Shown: positions 40,243-51,958, numbered from the stretch's first letter. The stretch: DNA of 64,000 nt from Paracoccus sp. (in: a-proteobacteria) (GCF_030604785.1 NZ_JAUVVF010000006.1:35641-99640), one strand, 5' to 3'. Notes: generated by a model from the sequence alone, not told the origin. Numbers and translations are program-made.

Positions 40243-41180
40243 GTCCGGGCCAGCAGGTCTTGGGCGATGGCCTGACCGCTGTGAAAGCCGTCCTCGGCGC
40301 GCGGCCCGAGGCACCAATCGCCCCCCACCCACAGCGCGCCCTGCCGCAGGAAGGGCTGGCCAAGCGGGACATCCACCTGCGCGTAAAGCCAGCGATGGGC
40401 GACGGCCTGCAGCAGATGTTCGGGCTGCGCGCCGATGGCCTTGAGAAGCATCGGCGCCAGCATCGCGGCCAGCGCGTCGAAGGGCAGGTCGATATGGACG
40501 GCGCTGAAGGCCGGATCGGACTGCACGACCCAGCCCGTCGGGCCATCCTGCGGGCGGCCGGGTTTGGCGCTGTCCTGCGCGATCCAGGCCAGCGCACCCT
40601 CGCCCTTGCGGGTGACGAAGGGACGGGCTGCGGCACGGTCCAGCACCGCCATCAGCGTGATCGAGGGCAGCATCGCCACCCGTGACAGCGCGTCGGCCAA
40701 GGCGTGATCGGCGCCCAGCAGCGCACGGGCCTGCGCGGGCGGGATGGTCAGCACCAGATGCCGCGCGTCCACAGCCTGATCGCCCAGCATCACGCGCCAT
40801 CCGTCATCCAGAGGCGCAAGGGCCGTGACTTGCGCGGATTGGCGCACCTCCAGCCCCTCGGCCAGATGACGCACCAGACCCGACATGCCCGGCTGGCCCA
40901 CATGGACCACGCCATCGTCCAGCGGCCATGGCGCGGCATGAGACCCGGCCTCGGCCAGCAGGGCGGCGAAACCGGGCGTGCGGGGGCGCAGATATTGCGC
41001 GCCGTGGTCAAGGATCATGCGGTCCGGCAGCCGCCGTGTCGCCATGCGCCCGCCGATGCGGCGGCCCTTGTCCAGAACCAGAACCCTGCGCCCCGCCTGC
41101 GCCAGAAGGCGCGCGCAGGATATGCCGGTGATGCCCGCGCCGACGACGATCACATCGGTGATGCTGTTGCCCTGATCCAT
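40239..41180 (-). CDS. NAD(P)/FAD-dependent oxidoreductase (renalase-like)
   Basis: DVIVVGAGITGISCARLLAQAGRRVLVLDKGRRIGGRMATRR. Confidence 0.88.
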   Translation of the reverse strand: MDQGNSITDVIVVGAGITGISCARLLAQAGRRVLVLDKGRRIGGRMATRRLPDRMILDHGAQYLRPRTPGFAALLAEAGSHAAPWPLDDGVVHVGQPGMSGLVRHLAEGLEVRQSAQVTALAPLDDGWRVMLGDQAVDARHLVLTIPPAQARALLGADHALADALSRVAMLPSITLMAVLDRAAARPFVTRKGEGALAWIAQDSAKPGRPQDGPTGWVVQSDPAFSAVHIDLPFDALAAMLAPMLLKAIGAQPEHLLQAVAHRWLYAQVDVPLGQPFLRQGALWVGGDWCLGPRAEDGFHSGQAIAQDLLART

Positions 41181-41277
41181 GCTGCCTTTCCTGCGCCGGC
41201 TCTTGCGGCACAGTCAGGACAGGCGCGGGCGCGAAAGGCAAGGCGATGTTTTGTCCCGCCCTGCCCCGTCTCGGTGG

Positions 41278-42387
41278 TCAGACCTGCGCCGCCAGCAGCG
41301 GCTTGCCGCGCTGGTGATGGCGCGCGACCATCTGCCGGGCGCGGCGGCCGCGCGTCAGCGGACGGGCGGGCTGAGGGTCGTGATCCAAGTCGAGGATCTC
41401 GGGAAACAGCATGGCGATCTCGCGCCGGGCCGCCGCGCCGACCGCCTTGAGCGCCTGCCGCCCGGTATAGAGCGATTCCGTCACCAGCCCGTTCGAGCGC
41501 AGCAATTCGTGCCGGTCGAACAGCAGATGCACATAGGTCACGCCAGTCGCGTCGCGGTCGATCTCGACCCCCGGCAGGTCCAGCAGGTGTCGCGCCGCCA
41601 CCAGAACCTCGGTCGCGCCGAACATCCGCTCTGCCACTTTCGACCGGACAAGGACGCGGTGCTGCGGTGACAGGCGCAGGTTGCGCTCGGGCGCACCCTC
41701 GCCCAGCGCGCCGGCGCGTATCAGGATTGGGCGCAGATGCGGCGCGCGGTCCAACATGTTGGCGTCCAGATGGCGCTGGCCCGCCCAGGCGACCGGGCGA
41801 AGGCCGCGATCCTCCGTCCAGACCAGCGTTCCGGCGGTGATGGCATCCACCCGCATCTCGCCCGAGGCGGTGCGGATCAGCGTGTCAGAGGCGAAGCAGG
41901 GGATGAGGAATTCCCCGATCTGAGGCTCCAGAACCGATTCGTCCGTCTGGAAGATCTGCCCCGGCGTGACGGGGAAGTTCGACACGATGAACCCGGTCTG
42001 CCCGTCGGGCTGGGTCAGGTCGATCGCGGTGATCGCCATCCAGTCGGCTTCGTCCTGCCGGGCGAAATAGACCAGATCCGGCCTGCCGATATCCGCCGTG
42101 AAGCTGTTCCACGACGTGCCGCCATCGGTCGAATACTCAACCACGATGGGGGCGAAGGGCACGGCGGTGTTGCCTGCAGGGTCTTGGCTGCCCGTCACCG
42201 TCAGCCGCCAGCCTGTCACGTCTGCGCGAGAGGTGATCGCACCTGCCGCAATCAGCCGGTCGGCCGGGTGGTTGTTGTTGATCCTGAGCTGCTGATCGAT
42301 CGAGGGCGGGCTTATCGAGATGACAAGCCCGACCGAGTTGAAGTCGCCAAGCTGGTCGTTGGCGAAGGTAAGCTGGAACGTTGACAT
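41278..42387 (-). CDS. Hint (hedgehog/intein-like) domain protein
   Basis: CFASDTLIRTASGEMRVDAITAGTLVWTEDRGLRPVAWAGQRHL, LRLSPQHRVLVRS; separate N-terminal domain. Confidence 0.88.
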   Translation of the reverse strand: MSTFQLTFANDQLGDFNSVGLVISISPPSIDQQLRINNNHPADRLIAAGAITSRADVTGWRLTVTGSQDPAGNTAVPFAPIVVEYSTDGGTSWNSFTADIGRPDLVYFARQDEADWMAITAIDLTQPDGQTGFIVSNFPVTPGQIFQTDESVLEPQIGEFLIPCFASDTLIRTASGEMRVDAITAGTLVWTEDRGLRPVAWAGQRHLDANMLDRAPHLRPILIRAGALGEGAPERNLRLSPQHRVLVRSKVAERMFGATEVLVAARHLLDLPGVEIDRDATGVTYVHLLFDRHELLRSNGLVTESLYTGRQALKAVGAAARREIAMLFPEILDLDHDPQPARPLTRGRRARQMVARHHQRGKPLLAAQV

Positions 42388-42558
42388 GGCTGGACCTCGT
42401 GAAACACATCCGAAAAGATAAAATCCTATCTATTCGGATAGCTCGAGTTAACCTTACGTCAAGAATTTTGTGCATTCATAGCGCGAAAAATTATCGCGTC
42501 GGTTGTAACTTGGGCACGCGGAAGCGGCGGACGTGCATGACGCCGCCGCATCGGGCGC

Positions 42559-44043
<1,485 letters not shown>

Positions 44044-44065
44044 GGTCTTCCTCGGGTCGGGCTGA

Positions 44066-44094
44066 AAAAGGGGGCACGGTCGACCGCGCCCCCC
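44066..44094 (-). terminator. Hairpin plus T-tract between glpV and glpK (terminator or attenuator)
   Basis: GGGGGC-A-CGG-TCGA-CCG-C-GCCCCC preceded by A5 on the plus strand (T5 in the minus transcript; internal A/C becomes G-U in the minus-strand RNA). Confidence 0.8.
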
Positions 44095-44112
44095 AAGCCT
44101 ATCGCGCGGGCC

Positions 44113-45816
44113 TTATTGCTGCCAGCGCTGGATCAGTTCCTCATAGGCGATGGTCACCGGCTCGGGCTTCTCGTTCTCGAGCTTCGGCTTCGGCGCGCCT
44201 TCGCGGTCCAGCCAGACCTGCGGGTCCTCGGGCTCGTTCAGGACCGGACCCAGATCGCCCTGGACGCCCGAACGCTGAAGACGCTCGAGCACGGCTTCCT
44301 GCTGCTCGCACAGCGCGTCCAGCGCCTCTTGCGCGGTCTTGGCGCCCGACGAGGCGTCACCGATGTTCTGCCACCACAGCTGCGCCAGACGCGGGTAATC
44401 CGGCACGTTCAGGCCGGTATCCGACCAGCGCGTGCGGTCGGGCGAGCGGTAGAACTCGACCAGGCCGCCCAGCCGGGGCGCACGTTCGGTGAAGCTGTCG
44501 TGACGGATCGAGCTGTCGCGCACGAAGGTCAGGCCGACATGGCTCTTCTTGGTGTCCACGGTCTTCGAGACGATGAACTGCGCGTAGAGCCAGGCCGCCT
44601 GGGCGCGGTCGACCGGGGTCGATTGCATCAGCGTGGCCGAGCCCACATCCTGATAGCCGACCTTCATCCCCTCTTCCCAATAGGCGCCATACGGCGAGGG
44701 CGCCATGCGCCATTTGGGCGTGCCGTCCTCGTTCATGACCGGCAGACCTTCCTTGACCATGTCGGCGGTAAAGGCGGTATACCAGAACATCTGCTGGGCG
44801 ATGTTGCCCTGAGCGGGAACCGGCCCGGCCTCGCTGAAGGTCATGCCCGCGGCCGCCGGGGGCGTGTAGTTCTTCAGCCAGTCGATGTATCGCTCGATCG
44901 CGTAGACCGCTGCCGGGCTGTTGGTCGCGCCGCCGCGCGCCACGCAGGAACCCACGGGCTGATAGTTCTCGTTGACGCGGATGCCCCATTCATCGACCGG
45001 GAAGCCGTTGGGTTCGCCCTTGTCGCCCATCCCGGCCATGGACATCCAGGCATCGGTAAAGCGCCAGCCGAGCGACGGATCCTTCTTGCCGTAATCCATG
45101 TTGCCCCAGACCGTCTGGCCGTCGATCTCGCGCCCGGTGAAGAACTTGGCGATGTCCTCATAGGCGGACCAGTTCACGGGGACGCCCAGCTCGTAGCCAT
45201 ATTCCTCGCGGAAGGCGGCCATGATCTCGGGATCGGTGAACCAGTCGTGGCGGAACCAGTAGAGGTTGGCGAATTGCTGGACCGGCAGCTGGTAGAGCTT
45301 GTCGTCCGGGCCGGTGGCCGAGGCCAGGCCGATGAAGTCGTCCAGATCCAGGTTCGGGTTCGTGAAATCCGCGCCTTCGCCGGCGATCCAGTCGGTGATG
45401 TTGCGGACCTGCTGATAGCGCCAATGCGTGCCGATCAGGTCCGCATCGTTGATATACATGTCATAGACGTTCTCGCCGGTCTGCATTTGCGTCTGCAGCT
45501 TCTCGACGACGTCGCCCTCGCCGATCAGGTCGTGGGTGACCTGAATGCCGGTGATGGCGGTGAAGGCCGGCGCCAGGACGCGGGCCTCGTATTCGTGGGT
45601 GGTGATCGTTTCCGACACCACGTTGATCGACATGCCGCGCAGAGGCTCGGCCGCGTCGATGAACCACTGCATCTCGGCTTCCTGCTCCTCGCGGGTCAGG
45701 ACCGACATGTCGCCGATCTCGGAATCGAGGAACGCGCGCGCGGCCTCGATATCGGCGAAGGCGGGGCCGGTCAGAGCCAGCAGGACCGCCGTGGTGGACA
45801 TCAGCTTCAGGTTCAT
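44113..45816 (-). CDS. glpV: Glycerol ABC transporter substrate-binding protein (GlpV-like)
   Basis: Signal peptide MNLKLMSTTAVLLALTGPAFAD; position in glpSTPQUV-like operon next to glpK. Confidence 0.9.
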   Translation of the reverse strand: MNLKLMSTTAVLLALTGPAFADIEAARAFLDSEIGDMSVLTREEQEAEMQWFIDAAEPLRGMSINVVSETITTHEYEARVLAPAFTAITGIQVTHDLIGEGDVVEKLQTQMQTGENVYDMYINDADLIGTHWRYQQVRNITDWIAGEGADFTNPNLDLDDFIGLASATGPDDKLYQLPVQQFANLYWFRHDWFTDPEIMAAFREEYGYELGVPVNWSAYEDIAKFFTGREIDGQTVWGNMDYGKKDPSLGWRFTDAWMSMAGMGDKGEPNGFPVDEWGIRVNENYQPVGSCVARGGATNSPAAVYAIERYIDWLKNYTPPAAAGMTFSEAGPVPAQGNIAQQMFWYTAFTADMVKEGLPVMNEDGTPKWRMAPSPYGAYWEEGMKVGYQDVGSATLMQSTPVDRAQAAWLYAQFIVSKTVDTKKSHVGLTFVRDSSIRHDSFTERAPRLGGLVEFYRSPDRTRWSDTGLNVPDYPRLAQLWWQNIGDASSGAKTAQEALDALCEQQEAVLERLQRSGVQGDLGPVLNEPEDPQVWLDREGAPKPKLENEKPEPVTIAYEELIQRWQQ

Positions 45817-45853
45817 CTTTCCCTCCCTGTGAACCGTCGAGGTCAGTCTTGTC

Positions 45854-45884
45854 GGATGGCCGGGCCCCTCACGCCCGGCCATCC
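45854..45884 (-). other. 12-bp perfect intergenic inverted repeat (RNA hairpin) between the DUF2160 gene and glpV
   Basis: GGATGGCCGGGC-CCCTCAC-GCCCGGCCATCC, no T-tract. Confidence 0.85.
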
Positions 45885-45892
45885 CAACCTTG

Positions 45893-46168
45893 TCACACCC
45901 ACCGGAATACGGCGGCGGCGTAGACAAGGCAGATCAGCAGCGCCCAGGGCTGCATCGCCGCCCCCATCACCCCCAGCCAGGCGAGGTTGATGAAGGCAGA
46001 GCCCAGAAGCGTGATGAACAGTCGGTCGCCCCGCGTCGTCTCGATCCCCAGCACGCCGCGACGGGGCGTTTCGGGGAAGCGGATCGCCAGCACCGTGAAG
46101 GTGACCAGCAGCAGGGCGATGATGATGAAGAAGATCGCGGTGGGTTGGGTCCATGCCATCCAGGACAT
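45893..46168 (-). CDS. DUF2160 small membrane protein of the glycerol operon (GlpU-like)
   Basis: 91 aa, MSWMAWTQPTAIFFIIIALLL... LGSAFINLAWLG; between permease and substrate-binding protein genes. Confidence 0.85.
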   Translation of the reverse strand: MSWMAWTQPTAIFFIIIALLLVTFTVLAIRFPETPRRGVLGIETTRGDRLFITLLGSAFINLAWLGVMGAAMQPWALLICLVYAAAVFRWV

Positions 46169-46180
46169 AGCGGGCCTCCG

Positions 46181-47041
46181 TTACACGCGGCCCAGGGCAA
46201 AGCCCTTGGCGATGTAGTTGCGGACGAAATAGATCACCAGCGCGCCCGGAACGATGGTCAGCACCCCGGCCGCGGCCAGAACGCCCCAGTCGATCCCTGA
46301 TGCGCCCACGGTGCGTGTCATCGTGGCGGCGATGGGCTTGGCGTTCACGCTGGTCAGCGTGCGCGACAGCAGCAGCTCCACCCACGAGAACATGAAGCAG
46401 AAGAACGCCGCCACCCCGATCCCGGACGAGATCAGCGGCATGAAGATCTTCACGAAGAAGCGCGGGAAGCTGTAGCCGTCGATATAGGCGGTCTCGTCGA
46501 TCTCTTTCGGGACGCCGCGCATGAAGCCTTCCAGGATCCAGACCGCCAGCGGCACGTTGAAGAGGCAATGCGCCAGCGCCACCGCGATATGCGTGTCGAA
46601 CAGGCTGACCGAGGAATAGAGCTGGAAGAAGGGCAGCGCAAAGACGGCGGGCGGCGCCATGCGGTTCGTCAAGAGCCAGAAGAACAGGTGCTTGTCGCCC
46701 ATGAAGTGATAGCGGCTGAAGGCATAGGCCGCAGGCAGGGCCACCGCGACCGAGATCACCGTGTTCATCACCACGTAGATCAGGCTGTTCACATAGCCCA
46801 TATACCAGCTGGGGTCGGTCAGGATCGTGACATAGTTCTGAAAGGTCAGGTTCTGCGGCCACAGGCTGAACGTGCCGGTGATCTCGGCATTGGTTTTCAG
46901 GCTCATGTTCAAGAGCCAGTAGATCGGCAGCATCAGGAACAGCAGGTAGAGCCCCATGATGATGACGCTGCCCTTGACGCGCGGCAGGGCGCGGCTGCGG
47001 CTGCGGGGCGTGGCGGCGGCGGTTGCGGTCAGGTCGGCCAT
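46181..47041 (-). CDS. glpQ: Glycerol ABC transporter permease (GlpQ-like)
   Basis: Permease motif VPKEIDETAYIDGYSFPRFFVKIFMPLI, operon position. Confidence 0.88.
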   Translation of the reverse strand: MADLTATAAATPRSRSRALPRVKGSVIIMGLYLLFLMLPIYWLLNMSLKTNAEITGTFSLWPQNLTFQNYVTILTDPSWYMGYVNSLIYVVMNTVISVAVALPAAYAFSRYHFMGDKHLFFWLLTNRMAPPAVFALPFFQLYSSVSLFDTHIAVALAHCLFNVPLAVWILEGFMRGVPKEIDETAYIDGYSFPRFFVKIFMPLISSGIGVAAFFCFMFSWVELLLSRTLTSVNAKPIAATMTRTVGASGIDWGVLAAAGVLTIVPGALVIYFVRNYIAKGFALGRV

Positions 47042-47045
47042 GGCG

Positions 47046-47912
<867 letters not shown>

Positions 47913-47938
47913 GTTTTCCCCCTCCCCTCTGGTGCGCG

Positions 47939-49009
47939 TCAGGCGGCTGCCACGCGCCAGTCGTCGGCGTAGATGTTGACCCGCAGAGGATCGATCGCCA
48001 CGCGCCCCATGTCGGGGGTGACGGCCTGATCCTCGGCGGCGATGATGTTGATGTCGTGACCGGCCAGATCGGCGCGGATGATGCGGTGGCGGCCGACATC
48101 CTCGATCCGGTGGATGGTGACGGGCAAGCCCTCGTCTGCGGTCAGGCGCAGATGTTCGGGGCGTATGCCCAGCTGCACCTTGCCCGACAGGCCGCGATAA
48201 TCGCCCGCCAGCGCCGTGACGCCGCCCGGAATCCGCGCCTCGCGTCCCGATACTTCGGCCGGCAGCAGGTTCATCCCCGGCGAGCCGATGAAATAGCCCA
48301 CAAAGGTGTGCTCGGGCCGGTCGAACAATTCCTCGGGCGTGCCGATCTGCACGACGCGGCCGTCATACATGACCACGACCTTGTCGGCGAAGGTCAGGGC
48401 TTCGGTCTGGTCATGGGTGACGTAGATCATCGTATGGCCGAAATCGTGGTGCAGTTTCTTCAGCTGCGTGCGCAATTCCCACTTCATGTGCGGGTCGATC
48501 ACGGTCAGCGGCTCGTCGAAGAGAAGCGCGTTCACATCCTTGCGGACCATGCCGCGGCCAAGGCTGATCTTTTGCTTGGCATCCGCCGTCAGCCCGCGGG
48601 CCTTGCGGTCCAGCATGTGTTCCATGCCGATCATACGGGCGATCTCGTTCACGCGCTCGGCGACGTAGCTTTCCGGGCGGCCGCGATTGCGCAGCGGAAA
48701 GGCCAGGTTGTCGCGCACGGTCATCGTGTCGTAGACGACCGGGAACTGGAACACCTGCGCGATGTTGCGTTCCGCCGTGGGCGCGTGGGTCACGTCCACG
48801 CCGTCGAACAGGATGCGCCCCTGCGACGGCACCAGAAGCCCCGAGATGATGTTCAGCAGCGTCGATTTCCCGCAGCCGCTGGACCCCAGCAGCGCATAGG
48901 CGGCGCCGTCCTCCCAGTCGTGGTTCAGCTCTTTCAGCGCGAAATCATCGGGGCCCTTGGGCTGGGGCAGGTAGGAATGGGCAAGGTTGTCCAGCGTGAT
49001 CTTGGCCAT
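47939..49009 (-). CDS. glpT: Glycerol ABC transporter ATP-binding protein (GlpT-like)
   Basis: LLGSSGCGKSTLLNIISGLL, ALLFDEPLTVIDPHMKWELR. Confidence 0.9.
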   Translation of the reverse strand: MAKITLDNLAHSYLPQPKGPDDFALKELNHDWEDGAAYALLGSSGCGKSTLLNIISGLLVPSQGRILFDGVDVTHAPTAERNIAQVFQFPVVYDTMTVRDNLAFPLRNRGRPESYVAERVNEIARMIGMEHMLDRKARGLTADAKQKISLGRGMVRKDVNALLFDEPLTVIDPHMKWELRTQLKKLHHDFGHTMIYVTHDQTEALTFADKVVVMYDGRVVQIGTPEELFDRPEHTFVGYFIGSPGMNLLPAEVSGREARIPGGVTALAGDYRGLSGKVQLGIRPEHLRLTADEGLPVTIHRIEDVGRHRIIRADLAGHDINIIAAEDQAVTPDMGRVAIDPLRVNIYADDWRVAAA

Positions 49010-49021
49010 CGTCCGAACCTC

Positions 49022-50104
49022 TCAGGCTGCAAGGGCATAGGGCGCGGGGGTGACCAGGCGGCCATCCTCGGCGAAGACATAGATGTGGCGCGGCTCCAGC
49101 CAGACCGGCAGGGCGGCGTCCAGCGCCAGATCGTGGACGCCGTGGATCAGCCCCACCCACCGCGCGCCGTGATGGTCCAGGTGGATGAAGGTCTCGGACC
49201 CGGTCAGTTCGGTCACGACCAGCCGCGTGTCGAAGCGGATCGCATCGGCCGAGGGCTGGTGCAGATGCAGGTGGTTGGGCCGGAAACCCGCCAGATAGGT
49301 GCCGTCGGGCAGCCCCGCCAGCGCACCGGCAGGCGCGTGGCTGTCGCCATAGGACATGCGCCCCTGCGCCAGTCGCACCGGAAGGAAGTTCATCGGCGGA
49401 TCGCTGAAGACGCGCGCCGTCGTCGCGTCGACCGGCTGGCGATAGACCTGCGGTGTCGGGCCGAATTGCGTCACGCGGCCCTCCCACAGGGTCGCGGTAT
49501 TGCCGCCCAGCAGCAGCGCCTCTTCGGGTTCGGTCGTCGCGTAGACGAAGATCGCGCCCGATGCCTCGAAGATGCGGGGGATCTCGACGCGCAGTTCCTC
49601 GCGCAGCTTGTAGTCGAGGTTGGCCAAGGGTTCGTCCAGCAGGACCAGACCGGCATTCTTGACCAGCGCGCGGGCCAGCGCGCAGCGCTGCTGCTGGCCG
49701 CCCGACAATTCCAGCGGCTTGCGCGTCAGCATCGGCGTCAGGCGCATCAGCTCGGCGGCCTCATGCACGCGGCGGTCGATCTCGGGGCGCGAGACCCCCA
49801 TCAGCCGCAGGGGCGAAGCGATGTTCTCGTAGACCGTCATCGCCGGATAGTTGACGAATTGCTGGTAGACCATCGCCACCTGACGGTCCTGAACGCGCAT
49901 CCCGGTCACGTCCCGGCCCTGCCAGATCACGCGCCCCTGCGCGGGGCGATCCAGCCCCGCCATCAGCCGCATCAACGAGGTCTTGCCCGAGAGCGTCGGC
50001 CCCAGCAGCACGTTCATCGTGCCTTTCTCAAGGCGCAGGTCGGTGGGGTGGATGTGAACCTGCCCCTCGACGACCTTGCTGACGCCCTTCAATTCCAAAG
50101 TCAT
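49022..50104 (-). CDS. glpS: Glycerol ABC transporter ATP-binding protein (GlpS-like)
   Basis: LLGPTLSGKTSLMRLMAGLD, LSGGQQQRCALARALVKNAGLVLLDEPLANLDYKLREEL. Confidence 0.9.
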   Translation of the reverse strand: MTLELKGVSKVVEGQVHIHPTDLRLEKGTMNVLLGPTLSGKTSLMRLMAGLDRPAQGRVIWQGRDVTGMRVQDRQVAMVYQQFVNYPAMTVYENIASPLRLMGVSRPEIDRRVHEAAELMRLTPMLTRKPLELSGGQQQRCALARALVKNAGLVLLDEPLANLDYKLREELRVEIPRIFEASGAIFVYATTEPEEALLLGGNTATLWEGRVTQFGPTPQVYRQPVDATTARVFSDPPMNFLPVRLAQGRMSYGDSHAPAGALAGLPDGTYLAGFRPNHLHLHQPSADAIRFDTRLVVTELTGSETFIHLDHHGARWVGLIHGVHDLALDAALPVWLEPRHIYVFAEDGRLVTPAPYALAA

Positions 50105-50132
50105 GTCATTCCCCCTCCCCTTGACTGCCGCC

Positions 50133-51731
50133 CTATTCGGCGGCAGCCGATGCGCCGCCCCGGCGGGCGCGCATCCAGTCGTTCAGTGCGTCGATCTGGT
50201 CCTGCGTCATCCGCAGTCCCAGCTTGCTGCGGCGCCAGACGATGTCCTCGGCGCTGCGGGCATATTCGCGCTCCATCAGCCAGATCACCTCGGCCTCGGT
50301 CAGGGTCGCGCCGAAATCGCGGCCCAGATCGGCGGCATCCCGGGCGCCGTTCAGCACAAGCTTGGCCTCGCTGCCATAGGCGCGAACAAGGCGCAGCGCC
50401 CAAGGCGCGCTGAGAAACGGATGCGCGCCCCGCAGGTCGCAGACCAGCCGGCCCACCGCATCGACCGGGAAATCTCCGCCCGGCAGGGGCGCGCCCTTGG
50501 TCCATGCGCCGGGCAGGCCCGGAAAGAAGGGCGCGATCTTCTGCAGCGCGGATTCCGCAAGGCGGCGATAGGTGGTGATCTTGCCGCCGAACACGTTCAG
50601 CACCGGCGCGCCGCCATTCTGGTCCACCTTCAGCGTGTAGTCGCGCGTCGCCGCCGTCGCGCTTTGCGCCCCGTCATCGTAAAGCGGACGCACGCCGGAA
50701 TAGGACCAGACGACATCCTCGGGCCCAAGCTGGCGCGTGAAATACTGATTGGCGAAGGCCAGCAGGTAATCGCGCTCCTCGGGCGTGCATTCGGGCTTGC
50801 GCGAGGGGTCGTCATGTTCGGCATCGGTCGTGCCGATCAGGGTGAAGTCTGTCTCGTAGGGGATGGCGAAGATGATCCGCCCATCGGTCCCCTGGAAGAA
50901 ATAGCACTTGTCGTGATCGTAAAGCCGGCGCGTCACGATATGGCTGCCGCGCACCAGGCGCACGCCCTCGGTCGAGTTCAGGCGGATCTTGGTCTGGATG
51001 ATCTCTCCGACCCAGGGGCCGCCGGCATTGACCAGCATCTTCGCCAGATGCTGCCGCGTCTCGCCGGTTTCGCTATCTTGCGTCGTGACGCGCCAGTGTT
51101 CGTTTTCACGCTCGGCCGAGAGGACGCGGGTGCGGGTCAGGATCCGGGCGCCGCGCGCCTCGGCGTCGCGGGCATTCAGCACGACCAGCCGGGAATCCTC
51201 GACCCAGCAATCGGAATATTCAAAGGCGCGCTCGAATCGCGCCTGCAGGGGGGCACCTTCGGGCGTGCCGGGCAGCGACAGGGTCGCGGTGCCGGGCAGA
51301 ATCTTGCGGCCGCCGAGATTGTCGTAGAGGAACAGGCCCAGCCGGATCAGCCAAGCCGGGCGCCGCCCGCGCATCCACGGCATGACCACGCCCAGCAGCT
51401 TGGAGGTGGGCGTGTCGGATTCGAACCGCATCTCAGGGTGATAGGGCAGGACGAAGCGCATCGGCCAGCTGATATGCGGCATCGCGCGCAGCAGCACCTC
51501 GCGTTCGATCAGTGCCTCGCGGACCAGCCGGAACTCGAAATACTCCAGATAGCGCAGGCCGCCGTGAAACAGCTTGGTCGAGCCCGACGAGGTCGCCTGC
51601 GCCAGATCGCCCATCTCGGCCAGGGTGACGGACAGGCCGCGCCCCGCCGCGTCACGGGCAATCCCGCAGCCATTGATGCCACCGCCGATCACGAAGAGAT
51701 CGGTCATGTCCTGGGTGCTGCCTGCCGTCAT
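50133..51731 (-). CDS. glpD: Glycerol-3-phosphate dehydrogenase
   Basis: DLFVIGGGINGCGIARDAAGRGLSVTLAEMGDLAQATSSGSTKLFHGGLRYLEYFEFRLVREAL; start at MTAGSTQD or internal MTDLF (51707). Confidence 0.96.
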   Translation of the reverse strand: MTAGSTQDMTDLFVIGGGINGCGIARDAAGRGLSVTLAEMGDLAQATSSGSTKLFHGGLRYLEYFEFRLVREALIEREVLLRAMPHISWPMRFVLPYHPEMRFESDTPTSKLLGVVMPWMRGRRPAWLIRLGLFLYDNLGGRKILPGTATLSLPGTPEGAPLQARFERAFEYSDCWVEDSRLVVLNARDAEARGARILTRTRVLSAERENEHWRVTTQDSETGETRQHLAKMLVNAGGPWVGEIIQTKIRLNSTEGVRLVRGSHIVTRRLYDHDKCYFFQGTDGRIIFAIPYETDFTLIGTTDAEHDDPSRKPECTPEERDYLLAFANQYFTRQLGPEDVVWSYSGVRPLYDDGAQSATAATRDYTLKVDQNGGAPVLNVFGGKITTYRRLAESALQKIAPFFPGLPGAWTKGAPLPGGDFPVDAVGRLVCDLRGAHPFLSAPWALRLVRAYGSEAKLVLNGARDAADLGRDFGATLTEAEVIWLMEREYARSAEDIVWRRSKLGLRMTQDQIDALNDWMRARRGGASAAAE

Positions 51732-51807
51732 GCCAGCCTCGTCGTCTTGCGCTTCCGAGGGGATCATGGCGCAGGACGCGCAGAAAGGAAAGAACTTTGT
51801 TTTCTTT

Positions 51808-51958
51808 TTTGTTCGTGCATGAAAGTGCTGACAAGGCTGGGATTTTCGGACTTTCCGCGCTGCAGAACCGATTTTCACGTTGTGCAAAGGGCATAGCAGG
51901 CGAGGCCGGATGTTCGTTCTGGAAAAATACGAAAAACTTGCGCGGACGAATCGAACAT
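51808..51958. promoter_or_regulatory. Candidate GlpR operator region (several ATGTTCG-like half-sites)
   Basis: TTTGTTCGTG 51808-51817, ATGTTCGTT 51910-51918, AATCGAACAT 51949-51958; resembles the known E. coli GlpR half-site WATKYTCGWW. Confidence 0.6.

Noticed and set aside
38917-40800. Full-length 627-aa ORF as a single fusion protein
   Set aside because: The N-terminal ~186 codons are an out-of-frame read of the upstream oxidoreductase; the ABC1 kinase starts at 40242 with MSGDDDYKG and overlaps the oxidoreductase stop.
48056-50413. 785-aa ORF antisense to the glp ATPase genes
   Set aside because: Shadow ORF; genuine Walker motifs are on the opposite strand.
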